From contig NZ_SATR01000001.1 in assembly GCF_004551525.1 (NCBI RefSeq), positions 248,001-312,000 on the forward strand: DNA of 64,000 bases, given 5' to 3'. The stretch comes from Vibrio ouci. GTDB lineage: Bacteria > Pseudomonadota > Gammaproteobacteria > Enterobacterales > Vibrionaceae. The notes under the pieces are model-generated. The model saw only the letters and a list, made by a program, of their open reading frames with translations. It had not been told where the DNA came from and made no database searches. Shown piece by piece: positions 11,360 to 19,654 of the stretch. Positions within the stretch are counted from its first letter, which is position 1. Every line of letters starts with the position of its first letter. Position numbers and translations under genes: made by a program.

Positions 11360-12298
11360 CTCATCACGGCCATGAGGTGACTCTAGATCTAAATCTGGCC
11401 CAACAGGCACGACTTGCGTAGGGTTAATCCCTGTGTGGCTGTAGTAGTAGTGGCGCTTGATGTGATAAAAGTCTGTGGTCTCACTGACTCCAGGCACCTG
11501 ATAAAGCTCTTTCATGTAGCCATTCAAATGCTCATAGTCAGCAATACGTTTTTTATTGCACTTAAAGTGACCCACGTATACTGCGTCAAAGCGAATCAGT
11601 GTGGTAAACAGACGCCAATCCGCTTCAGTGATACTCTTACCCGCTAAATAGCGATGCTTAGCCAAATGCTCATCTAATCTATCAAGAGATGCAAACAGTT
11701 GGTGATACGCCTCTTCGTAAGCGTCTTGCGCGGTTGCAAACCCGCAGCGATAAACACCGTTATTCACATGAGGGTAAATATACGCGTTCCATTCATCAAT
11801 CATCTCGCGATCAGCCTGCGGATAATAGTCATCCGTATTACCAGTAAGCTCATTAAACGCCGAGTTAAACATACGAATGATTTCTGAGGATTCATTGCTC
11901 ACAATGGTGTTGAGCTTTTTATCCCATAAAACAGGGACGGTTACGCGCCCGGTGTAGTCAGGTTTTGCTTGGGTGTAAATCTGATGCAGACGCATGTGGC
12001 CAAATAGTGGCTCTGGCAGCCCCATCTGCCAACCTTCATTCATCATGTCAGGGCAGACAACTGTCACATCGATATGAGGCTCTAATCCTTTCAGTTTGCG
12101 GAAAATCAACGTCCGGTGCGCCCAAGGACACGCTAGAGAAACGTATAAGTGATAACGGCTTGACTCAGGTTGAAATTTCGCCTCTGGTTTATTCTCAATC
12201 CAATCTCGAAAACCCGCATCTTCGCGAACAAACTTACCGTCGTTAGATTTTGTGTCGTACCAAACATCATGCCAAACGCCTTCAACTAATTTACCCAT
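11351..12298 (-). CDS. Glutathione S-transferase family, glutathionyl-hydroquinone reductase type
   Basis: Likely reduces glutathionyl-hydroquinones using glutathione through an active-site cysteine. The 315-residue protein has the YqjG/Xi-class features: the N-terminal thioredoxin-fold motif with LACPWAHRTLIFRKLKG, where the Cys-Pro-Trp is the catalytic site, and a helical C-terminal domain with WNAYIYPHVNNGVYRCGFA. The ATG at 12298 has an AGGAG site 7 bp upstream. An ATG two codons earlier overlaps that site. Confidence 0.92.
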   Translation of the reverse strand: MGKLVEGVWHDVWYDTKSNDGKFVREDAGFRDWIENKPEAKFQPESSRYHLYVSLACPWAHRTLIFRKLKGLEPHIDVTVVCPDMMNEGWQMGLPEPLFGHMRLHQIYTQAKPDYTGRVTVPVLWDKKLNTIVSNESSEIIRMFNSAFNELTGNTDDYYPQADREMIDEWNAYIYPHVNNGVYRCGFATAQDAYEEAYHQLFASLDRLDEHLAKHRYLAGKSITEADWRLFTTLIRFDAVYVGHFKCNKKRIADYEHLNGYMKELYQVPGVSETTDFYHIKRHYYYSHTGINPTQVVPVGPDLDLESPHGRDELS

Positions 12299-12423
12299 GA
12301 TCATCTCCTAAGCCATTATCCTAATGAAGTTAGTATAAAAAATGCTGACGATAAGAAGAGTAGATTAGCTTGGCTTTGTTGTTCGAATATTTCGAAGATA
12401 GCAGTCAACGATATTGGGACATA

Positions 12424-12458
12424 AAAAAAGCGCGACTCCCGAAAGATGCCGCGCTTAA
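12424..12458 (-). terminator. Terminator of the opp operon
   Basis: On the minus strand, AAGCGCG and CGCGCTT pair around an 18-nt loop region, followed by seven T. It lies 32 bp beyond the oppF stop. Confidence 0.8.
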
Positions 12459-12489
12459 GCCCGTCACAGGCTGAATTATGGTTTAGCGA

Positions 12490-13482
12490 TTAAATGCTAA
12501 CATGGAGACAAGAGACTGCGTGAACATCATTGCCCTCAATACGGGGCTTAGTCTGCGCACAAGCGTCTGTCGCTTGCGGACAACGAGTACGGAACACACA
12601 ACCAGATGGAGGGCTGATTGGTGAAGGTAGATCACCTTCTAGCATCTCAATCTTTTTACTGCGCTCTAACTTAGGATCAGGAATTGGTACTGCTGACATA
12701 AGCGCACGCGTGTATGGGTGCTTAGGGTCAGCAAATAGCGCCTCTGCTTCACCTAACTCAACCGCATTCCCAAGGTACATTACCAACACGCGATCAGAAA
12801 TGTGCTTCACTACCGACAGGTCGTGCGCGATAAAAACCAACGAAAGACCAAGCTCTTTTTGCAGCTCTTTCAGTAGGTTAACTACCTGAGCCTGAATCGA
12901 TACGTCAAGTGCTGATACTGGCTCATCACAAATGATCATCTTTGGCTTAAGAATAAGCGCACGTGCGATACCAATACGCTGACATTGACCACCTGAGAAC
13001 TCGTGTGGGTAACGGTTGATAACGTTCGGCAGTAGACCTACTTTCGCCATCATCTCTTTAACACGATCTTTCACTTCTTGCTTCGACAGCTCTGGGTAAA
13101 ATGTCTCTAGCGGCTCAGCGATTATGTCACCAACGGTCATACGTGGGTTTAGCGATGCAAGTGGGTCTTGGAAGATCATCTGAATTTCTTTACGCGTTTC
13201 ACGACGCTGAACTTCTTGCATCTTAGTTAAGTCTTGGCCTAACCACATTACATCGCCGTCTGTCGCTTCAACCAAACCAATGATCGCACGAGCGAACGTT
13301 GATTTACCACAGCCAGACTCTCCTACTACGCCCAGTGTTTCACCTTCGTACAGACGAACATCTACACCATCAACCGCTTTTAGGTTTGCAGGCTTAGACC
13401 ATGGCCATGCAGATTTTGACGCAATGCTAAAGTGAACTTTAAGGTCTTTTACGTCTAAGATTATGTTCTTATCTACACTCAT
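12490..13482 (-). CDS. oppF: Oligopeptide ABC transporter ATPase OppF
   Basis: One of two ATPases driving oligopeptide import. It has Walker A GESGCGKSTFARAI (about 50-63), signature FSGGQCQRIGIARAL, Walker B MIICDEPVSALD, and the C-terminal OppF-type Cys-containing oligopeptide tail (about 275-320, SGCVFRTRCPQATDAC). The ATG at 13482 overlaps the oppD stop (ATGA), with GGAGG 11 bp upstream. Six codons of open frame further upstream lie inside oppD and are probably not translated. Confidence 0.96.
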   Translation of the reverse strand: MSVDKNIILDVKDLKVHFSIASKSAWPWSKPANLKAVDGVDVRLYEGETLGVVGESGCGKSTFARAIIGLVEATDGDVMWLGQDLTKMQEVQRRETRKEIQMIFQDPLASLNPRMTVGDIIAEPLETFYPELSKQEVKDRVKEMMAKVGLLPNVINRYPHEFSGGQCQRIGIARALILKPKMIICDEPVSALDVSIQAQVVNLLKELQKELGLSLVFIAHDLSVVKHISDRVLVMYLGNAVELGEAEALFADPKHPYTRALMSAVPIPDPKLERSKKIEMLEGDLPSPISPPSGCVFRTRCPQATDACAQTKPRIEGNDVHAVSCLHVSI

Positions 13483-14450
13483 TTTTTCCAAGCCTCCCAT
13501 TCAGAAAAACATGCACGCTGACGGCCATCGGCAAACGGCGTCAAGATTGGTGCTTCTTGCTTACAACGATTCATCACGCGGTGGCAACGCTCTTGGTAAG
13601 GGCAGCCTGGTGGTAAACGTAGTAAGTTCGGTGGGTTACCCGGAATTGTCGGTAGAATCTCACCTTCTGTATCCAAACGCGGAATCGCCTTCAGTAGGCC
13701 CTCTGCATAAGGGTGACTTGGGTTGTAGAAGATCTCATCTACAGTGCCGTACTCCATGGTGCGGCCTGCATACATCACTAATACTTTGTCACATGAACCC
13801 GCAACAACACCTAGGTCATGCGTGATCATGATGATCGCTGTATTGAACTCAGACTTAAGCTCGTTCAATAGGTCCATGATCTGTGCCTGAACCGTTACGT
13901 CTAGTGCCGTCGTTGGTTCATCCGCGATCAGAAGTTTTGGACGACACAGCAGCGCCATTGCAATCATTACACGTTGGCGCATACCGCCTGAAAACTCGTG
14001 TGGGTACATAGTGATACGCTTACGAGCTTCAGGGATTTTAACCGCTTCAAGCATACGTACAGACTCTTCGAATGCTTCCGCTTTACCCATGCCTTTGTGA
14101 AGCATCAATACTTCCATCAGCTGGTCACTTACCTTCATGTAAGGGTTTAGTGACGTCATCGGGTCTTGGAAGATCATTGCGATCTGCTCTGCACGAACTT
14201 TGTTTAACGCTTTTTCTGGAAGGTTGAGAATTTCATTACCTTCAAATTTTGCGCTACCTGAGATAATACCGTTCTTTGCCAGTAGTCCCATGATAGCGAA
14301 TACTGTCTGTGACTTACCTGAACCTGATTCACCTACGATACCTAGAGTTTCGCCTTGGTTCAGAGAGAAGTTCAAATCGTTTACTGCGGTTACGATACCA
14401 TCTTGCGTGGTAAATTCGACGCGCAGATCTTTGACATCTAATAAGCTCAT
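13479..14450 (-). CDS. oppD: Oligopeptide ABC transporter ATPase OppD
   Basis: Partner ATPase of OppF. It has Walker A GESGSGKSQTVFAIMG, signature FSGGMRQRVMIAMAL, Walker B LLIADEPTTALDV, and a C-terminal cysteine cluster (CPYQERCHRVMNRC) typical of the oligopeptide subfamily, whose members can bind an iron-sulfur cluster. The length, 323 residues, fits. Two adjacent ATG codons are possible starts; the second has better spacing from AAGGA. It follows oppC by about 50 bp. Confidence 0.96.
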   Translation of the reverse strand: MSLLDVKDLRVEFTTQDGIVTAVNDLNFSLNQGETLGIVGESGSGKSQTVFAIMGLLAKNGIISGSAKFEGNEILNLPEKALNKVRAEQIAMIFQDPMTSLNPYMKVSDQLMEVLMLHKGMGKAEAFEESVRMLEAVKIPEARKRITMYPHEFSGGMRQRVMIAMALLCRPKLLIADEPTTALDVTVQAQIMDLLNELKSEFNTAIIMITHDLGVVAGSCDKVLVMYAGRTMEYGTVDEIFYNPSHPYAEGLLKAIPRLDTEGEILPTIPGNPPNLLRLPPGCPYQERCHRVMNRCKQEAPILTPFADGRQRACFSEWEAWKK

Positions 14451-14500
14451 CATTGCTTCCTTAATCTTTATTCTAGATTTTGTAATTTATTGCTTTCTAG

Positions 14501-15403
14501 TTATCTGTCTTTTGGATCCAGCGCATCGCGCAGACCGTCACCAACGTAGTTGAAGCAGAATAGAGTCACAACCATGAACGCTGCAGGGAATGCGAGCTGC
14601 CAGATTGCTACTTCCATTGTCTGTGCACCTTCTTGTAGAAGTGCGCCCCAACTTGTCATTGGTTCCTGAACACCAAGACCAAGGAATGATAGGAATGATT
14701 CAGTCAGAATCATGCTTGGGATGAGAAGCGTTGAGTAAACCGCAACAATACCCAGTACGTTTGGAACGATGTGACGAGTGATGATTTTCCACTTACTTAC
14801 ACCACAAACGTGTGCCGCTTCGATGAACTCTTTACTGCGTAAGCTCAGAGTTTGACCACGTACGATACGCGCCATATCTAGCCAAGCAATCGCACCGATA
14901 GCAACGAAGATAAGAATGATGTTACGACCGAAGAAAGTTACTAGTACGATAACTAGGAACATGAACGGAACAGCGTAAAGGATCTCTAGGATACGCATCA
15001 TAACTCGGTCAACTTTACCGCCGATGAAGCCTGATGCGGCACCGTAAAGTGTACCAATCAATACCGCTACAAATGCGCCCATCACACCCACCATTAGGGA
15101 GATTCGGCCACCAATTAGGGTACGAACATATAGGTCACGACCTAAACTGTCTGTACCAAACCAGTGGTCAGCATTTGGGCCAACGTGCATTGCATACCAA
15201 TCGGTATCATCGAACGCATAAGGTGCAATCATTGGAAGAACAATCACAGCTAGCGTCATAAGGAATAGGATAAGTAGACTCACCATCGCGGCTTTATTGC
15301 GCATAAAGCGGATGCGAGCGTCTTGCCATAGACTACGACCTTCAATCTCTAAGTTCTCAGAGAATTTCTCAATCGCTTCTAGGTTTTCTTTTTTCGTTAA
15401 CAT
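14501..15403 (-). CDS. oppC: Oligopeptide ABC transporter permease OppC
   Basis: Inner-membrane permease of the BPD_transp_1 family, 300 residues. It has a cytoplasmic N-terminus with the OppC N-domain, an early membrane segment (about 38-60), a periplasmic loop with DHWFGTDSLGRDLYVR, then five or more helices and the EAA loop near EAAHVCGVSKWKIITRHIVPN. The ATG at 15403 is preferred over a TTG two codons upstream. It follows oppB by 15 bp. Confidence 0.95.
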   Translation of the reverse strand: MLTKKENLEAIEKFSENLEIEGRSLWQDARIRFMRNKAAMVSLLILFLMTLAVIVLPMIAPYAFDDTDWYAMHVGPNADHWFGTDSLGRDLYVRTLIGGRISLMVGVMGAFVAVLIGTLYGAASGFIGGKVDRVMMRILEILYAVPFMFLVIVLVTFFGRNIILIFVAIGAIAWLDMARIVRGQTLSLRSKEFIEAAHVCGVSKWKIITRHIVPNVLGIVAVYSTLLIPSMILTESFLSFLGLGVQEPMTSWGALLQEGAQTMEVAIWQLAFPAAFMVVTLFCFNYVGDGLRDALDPKDR

Positions 15404-15418
15404 AACCAAACGTCCCTG

Positions 15419-16339
15419 TTAGTAGCGAATTTTCGGGTCAATCATTGCAAGTAAAATATCTACAATCGCGTTGAATAGGATGAATAGGAAACCAATCAAG
15501 ATGGTCACACCCATTACAAGCGAGTAGTCACGGTTAAAGGCTGCGTTTACGAATAGCTTACCGATACCCGGTAGACCAAAGATAGTTTCGATAACAACAG
15601 AACCTGTGATGATACCTACGAACGCTGGGCCCATGTAAGAAACAACAGGAAGTAGCGCTGGTTTAAGCGCGTGTTTGATGATGATGTAGCGGTAACTTAG
15701 ACCTTTCGCACGAGCCGTACGAATGAAGTTACTGTTTAACGTTTCAATCATTGAGCCACGAGTTATACGAGCGAAAGTAGCAACGTAAAGCAGCGACATA
15801 CCAATAACTGGAAGTACAAGATATTTAAATCCACCGTCATGCCAACCGCCGGCTGGGAATAGATTCCAGTGGAGTGAGAACAGGTAGATAAGAGCTGGAG
15901 CTAATACGAAAGATGGCATTACTACACCAAGCATGGCGGTAGACATAATCGTATAGTCAATCCAGGTATTCTGCTTCAAAGCGGCAATGGTACCGACCGT
16001 CACCCCCATAATTAGCGTAAAGATGAAGGCAATAAAGCCCACCTTCGCCGATACAGGCAGCGCAACAGAAATCAGTTCATTTACTGTGTAATCAAGGTAC
16101 TTAAATGAAGGACCGAAATCACCCTGAATCACGTTTGTCAGGTAAGTTGTGTACTGTTCGAATACAGGCTTATCTAGGCCGTACTTAGCCTCGATGTTAG
16201 CCATAACTTCTGGTGGTAATGGACGTTCGCTCGAGAAAGGGTTACCCGGTGCGAAACGCATGAGAAAGAAAGATACGGTGATCAAAACCAACATTGTTGG
16301 GATCGCCTCAAATATCCTTTTAGCGATGAATTTAAGCAT
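15419..16339 (-). CDS. oppB: Oligopeptide ABC transporter permease OppB
   Basis: Second permease, 306 residues, with an N-terminal membrane segment (MLKFIAKRIFEAIPTMLVLI) and the EAA loop RTARAKGLSYRYIIIKHALKPA. It forms the channel with OppC. It is separated from oppA by 138 bp that contain a strong hairpin, a usual arrangement that keeps the binding protein more abundant than the membrane subunits. Confidence 0.95.
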   Translation of the reverse strand: MLKFIAKRIFEAIPTMLVLITVSFFLMRFAPGNPFSSERPLPPEVMANIEAKYGLDKPVFEQYTTYLTNVIQGDFGPSFKYLDYTVNELISVALPVSAKVGFIAFIFTLIMGVTVGTIAALKQNTWIDYTIMSTAMLGVVMPSFVLAPALIYLFSLHWNLFPAGGWHDGGFKYLVLPVIGMSLLYVATFARITRGSMIETLNSNFIRTARAKGLSYRYIIIKHALKPALLPVVSYMGPAFVGIITGSVVIETIFGLPGIGKLFVNAAFNRDYSLVMGVTILIGFLFILFNAIVDILLAMIDPKIRY

Positions 16340-16420
16340 AAACTCACTCTTTCAGTCTGTGACAATTAAATAATGAAAGGTATCAACCCAATTTCTTCGA
16401 ATTGAGGTTGAATAAAGGCT

Positions 16421-16444
16421 CTGCATGTGATTTCTCACATGCAG
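16421..16444 (-). terminator. Hairpin between oppA and oppB
   Basis: CTGCATGTGA and TCACATGCAG form a perfect 10-bp stem with a GAAA tetraloop on the minus strand, followed by only a short T stretch. It probably causes partial termination or protects the oppA mRNA 3' end. Confidence 0.7.
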
Positions 16445-16477
16445 GCCTATATTTTTATAGTTCTATCAGTTCAAGAA

Positions 16478-18100
16478 TTACTTGATGATGTAAAGATCTT
16501 TTGAGTAGATCTTCTCTTCCGGGTTGTCAGCTGGGAAGCCGCCAACTTTTGGAGACAGTAGACGTGATTTCACGTACTGGTAGATAGGTGCGATTGGCAT
16601 GTCGTTAGCCATTAGCTTCTCAGCTTCTAGGTAAAGTGCTTGACGCTCTTCATCTGAAGTTGCAGCGATAGCTTTAACCATGATCTCATCGTAAGCTTTG
16701 CTGTCGTAGTGAACACCACCAGTCGTGTTGTTACTCTTCATCAGCGTTAGGAAAGACGAAGCTTCGTTGTAGTCACCACACCAGCCGGCACGTGCAACTT
16801 CGAAGTCACCTGAATCTTTAGAAGATAGGTACGTTTTCCACTCTTGGTTTTCAAGCGTAACTTTTAGACCTAGAGTCTTCTTCCACATTGAACCTAGTGC
16901 TACAGCGATCTTCTTGTGGTTTTCAGAAGTGTTGTAAAGAAGGTTGAATTCAAGTGGGTTGTCTTTACCGAAACCTGCTTCTTCAAGAAGTGCGGCTGCT
17001 TTCGCGTTACGCTCTTTCTGGCTCATTTGACCGTAAGCTGGCATTTCAGGGTTGAAGCCTGCTGTAATCTCTGGAGTTAGGAAGTAAGCTGGTTTTTGAC
17101 CTTGAGCTAGGATAGCGTCAGTAACGATGTTACGGTCAATCGCGTAAGAGATCGCTTGACGAACGCGTACGTCATCAAATGGCGCTTTCTTAGTGTTGAA
17201 GATGTAGTAGTAAGTACATAGGTTACCAGTAACCGATACTTCTTCGTTGTGCTCTTTTTTAAGGCGCTTGAAGTGCTCAACAGGTAGTTCGTAAGAGATA
17301 TCGATTTCGCCTGCTAAGAAACGGTTCATTTCAGCAACTTGGTTTTCGATAGGTAGGAAAGTTACCTTGTTAAGAACAGTTTTATCGTTGTCCCAGTATT
17401 GTTCGTTGCGTTTAAGAACTAGACGCTCGTTAACAACCCATTTGTCTACTACGTAAGCACCGTTACCAACGAAGTTTTCTGGTTTAGTCCACTTATCGCC
17501 GTATTTTTCAACAGTAGGTTGGTGAACCGCTTTCACTGTTGTGTGACCCATCATCATAACGAAGTATGGTACAGCCGTTTCTAGTTCAACCACTAGAGTA
17601 TGATCGTCAACTGCTTTAACACCTAGTTCAGACTTATCCTTTTTGCCAGCTACGATGTCTTTCGCATTAACCATCTTGGTGTATTCCATGTACCAAGCGT
17701 ATGGAGAAGCTGTGTTTGGATCTACTGCACGCTGGAAAGAGTAAACGAAATCGCCAGCAGTTACTGGGTCACCGTTAGACCATTTTGCGTCTTTACGTAG
17801 GTGGAAAGTAAATGTTTTGTTGTCTGTAGTTTCCCAAGACTCTGCAACACCAGGGATAGTGTTACCTTCTGCATCTTGGTTCACCAAGCCTTCAAGTAGG
17901 TCGCGAATCACGTGTGATTCTGGAACACCTTGAGATTTGTGCGGGTCGATTGTTGCAACTTCAGTACCGTTACCACGAACGAGTTCTTGTTTTGCTGCTA
18001 GCTCAGTTCCTGCTGGAACCTCTGCTGCGATAGTTGAAGTAGCGGCCACTGCTAGACCAGCACCTAGAAGAAGGGCTTGAGTGATTTTGTTCTTATACAT
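16478..18100 (-). CDS. oppA: Oligopeptide-binding periplasmic protein OppA
   Basis: Periplasmic receptor of the SBP_bac_5 family. From the ATG at 18100 (MYKNKITQALLLGAGLAVA) it is 540 residues with a clear Sec signal peptide ending near TIAAE. The fold motif AESWETTDNKTFTFHLRKDAKWSNGDPVTAGDF (shown in part: WSNGDPVTAGDFVYSFQR) is diagnostic. GGAG lies 8 bp before this ATG. The frame extends 33 codons upstream, but that part does not look like a signal peptide. It is first in the operon and codes with a highly expressed bias. Confidence 0.96.
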   Translation of the reverse strand: MYKNKITQALLLGAGLAVAATSTIAAEVPAGTELAAKQELVRGNGTEVATIDPHKSQGVPESHVIRDLLEGLVNQDAEGNTIPGVAESWETTDNKTFTFHLRKDAKWSNGDPVTAGDFVYSFQRAVDPNTASPYAWYMEYTKMVNAKDIVAGKKDKSELGVKAVDDHTLVVELETAVPYFVMMMGHTTVKAVHQPTVEKYGDKWTKPENFVGNGAYVVDKWVVNERLVLKRNEQYWDNDKTVLNKVTFLPIENQVAEMNRFLAGEIDISYELPVEHFKRLKKEHNEEVSVTGNLCTYYYIFNTKKAPFDDVRVRQAISYAIDRNIVTDAILAQGQKPAYFLTPEITAGFNPEMPAYGQMSQKERNAKAAALLEEAGFGKDNPLEFNLLYNTSENHKKIAVALGSMWKKTLGLKVTLENQEWKTYLSSKDSGDFEVARAGWCGDYNEASSFLTLMKSNNTTGGVHYDSKAYDEIMVKAIAATSDEERQALYLEAEKLMANDMPIAPIYQYVKSRLLSPKVGGFPADNPEEKIYSKDLYIIK

Positions 18101-18670
18101 GTGTAAAACTCCAAGTTTTTCATTTGCATCCATGACTTCTTTGCAAGTCACCAGAACGGCTAGTGATTTAGATTTATTTAGCTCAAAAAATAAGCACAAA
18201 AATCTAAAACCTTACAAAGATTGCGGCACACATTATCAACCATTGAAGTAATTTGCCATAAAAATGTAGCAAAAAATCGTATAATTCGCCAAAAGCATCA
18301 ACATATTGGTAAAAACATCTGCAAATCAGAAAATTCTTAGTTGATAAATTTGATAATTACACACTCGGTAGATTGAAGTGCCTTTTTATCTGATAAGACA
18401 CTATTTATTAGCATCTTATTCTAGATATTGTACGGAAAATTAACAAAAGTTATGCAATCTAGCTAACACTAAAACACATTAATCTTTGTCTAAACTGAGG
18501 GAATGTGAACTTAATCACTACGCAATCGTTTTGTTTTCGTACGCATCAAAATTGATACATTGTGCGAAGATTTTTTTCTTGAAAAGGTATAAGGAAGTTA
18601 GCGTCCAATAGAAGTGAGGCGCTGATTCGTACTGGTTTAGGCTAGGATTTTTCGTCTACGGCAGATAGCA
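18101..18670. other. Non-coding region upstream of opp
   Basis: This AT-rich stretch of 570 bp has no convincing gene on either strand. It must contain the opp promoter and a long 5' leader, the usual place for small-RNA control of oppA, but I see no element I can assign with confidence. It ends at the displaced ffs terminator. Confidence 0.5.
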
Positions 18671-18697
18671 AAACGCCGCTAATAAAAGCGGCATTTT
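18671..18697 (-). terminator. Original ffs terminator, displaced by the transposon
   Basis: On the minus strand GCCGCT and AGCGGC pair around a 6-nt loop and are followed by GTTTTGC. It lies immediately outside the left copy of the AATGG duplication. If the 31-kb element is removed, it falls about 5 bp after the ffs 3' end, exactly where an SRP RNA terminator belongs. So I read it as the native terminator, cut off from ffs by the insertion. Confidence 0.75.
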
Positions 18698-18698
18698 A

Positions 18699-18703
18699 AA
18701 TGG
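18699..18703. repeat. Target-site duplication, left copy (AATGG)
   Basis: AATGG directly precedes the left terminus TGATGCTTGC. The same five bases follow the right terminus at 49759-49763. A 5-bp duplication is the hallmark of Tn7-family insertion. Confidence 0.85.
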
Positions 18704-18809
18704 TGATGCTTGCAAGATAAGTCAGCATAACTCGAACCAGCTATCAATGAGTTAACAAGCAATTTGCAGTATAAGTTCGCATAATATTGCATCAAAAGCC
18801 TGCATAACT
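18704..18809 (+). repeat. Transposon left end with three TnsB-type sites
   Basis: The terminus reads TGATGCTTGCAAGATAAG inward. Three direct repeats follow at 18710-18732, 18764-18786 and 18787-18809, with consensus TTGCANNATAAGNNNGCATA. The gap between the first and second sites is 31 bp and the last two abut. Spaced sites at the left end and packed sites at the right end are typical of Tn7-like elements. Confidence 0.85.
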
Positions 18810-18928
18810 GAGCACTTCTTAAAGTCCTACGTTGTAAAGTTACTACACTACCCGTTACCTATTGCAGACTCACCATTAATTTTTTCGTTAGGATAGTTTG
18901 ACGCTATAAACGAAACCCCACCATGCCT

Positions 18929-18952
18929 GAAGTTGCTTCAGCGACTTTTTTA
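18929..18952 (+). terminator. Rightward terminator inside the left end
   Basis: AAGTTGC and GCGACTT form a 7-bp stem (one G-T pair) with a TTCA loop and then a T run on the plus strand. It faces transcripts entering the element from the chromosome and lies just beyond the stop of the convergent immunity gene. Confidence 0.55.
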
Positions 18953-18955
18953 AGT

Positions 18956-19654
18956 TCACGTCCCAGTTTTCGGATCTAATGGGGTACTACGATATTCCTC
19001 ACCAGCTAAAATATCGTAGTGAATTACCGTATCTCTATTAAATTGAGAAAAATCAAAGTAGACAGTTTCTGCATTAAACTCCTGGTCTTTGGATTTCTTT
19101 TCACCATTAACGTAATAGAAGCAACCAAAACCATTCGTCCATCTGTCATATTTTGGAGAATAAAAAGGCTCACACTTTCTAGCTTCAATTATAGAAGTTA
19201 AACCTATTGGTTTATTATCATAGTCAGTACCTGCTCGATAGATGCGTAGGTTCGCAAACCCTACTGTATCGAATGCATTAATTAACTTCACTTCGATATT
19301 TGATAAGTGAGTAATGCAGTCTGTCTCCGGCTGTCTGGGCTGATAAGGAATCCTTAATTCATAAAAACTTTCATCTTCTGAGAAATTATGCTCTATAGTA
19401 AAATGTTCATTATAATTCCCAGTTTTCACTTCACCACTGCCGGCATTCCATGACCATCCAGAACAGCTTTCTCCACGCCCAAAATAGTTCACCTGAACAC
19501 TGATCGTTGCGTCCGATGGTTTTTTGCCAGCTATCACCATATATGGTTCTTCACCCGCTCCCCATATTCTCTCCGATGGAACCAAGTAATAAGTCAATGT
19601 TATTGCAGTGATCACGATAAGCACAATCGATAAAGTTCGCTGTTTGATGCTCAT
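18956..19654 (-). CDS. Membrane-anchored putative immunity protein to the lipase effector
   Basis: I do not recognise a named family from the sequence. The protein has 232 residues, a short N-terminal tail and one hydrophobic segment (about 8-24, LSIVLIVITAITLTYYLV), then a periplasmic domain with four or more cysteines (CSGW, DCITH, RKCEP, FGCFYY) that could form disulfides. Its ATG overlaps the lipase stop by 4 bp, so the two are translationally coupled. Position after an adaptor and a lipase matches adaptor-TseL-TsiV1-type modules, where the last gene protects the cell's own periplasm. The function is inferred from this context. Confidence 0.7.
   Translation of the reverse strand: MSIKQRTLSIVLIVITAITLTYYLVPSERIWGAGEEPYMVIAGKKPSDATISVQVNYFGRGESCSGWSWNAGSGEVKTGNYNEHFTIEHNFSEDESFYELRIPYQPRQPETDCITHLSNIEVKLINAFDTVGFANLRIYRAGTDYDNKPIGLTSIIEARKCEPFYSPKYDRWTNGFGCFYYVNGEKKSKDQEFNAETVYFDFSQFNRDTVIHYDILAGEEYRSTPLDPKTGT

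Noticed and set aside
18764..18790. Left terminus at the second TTGCA repeat
   Set aside because: It resembles the right end, but the bases before it (CAATT) do not repeat at the other side. It is better explained as an internal TnsB-type site.
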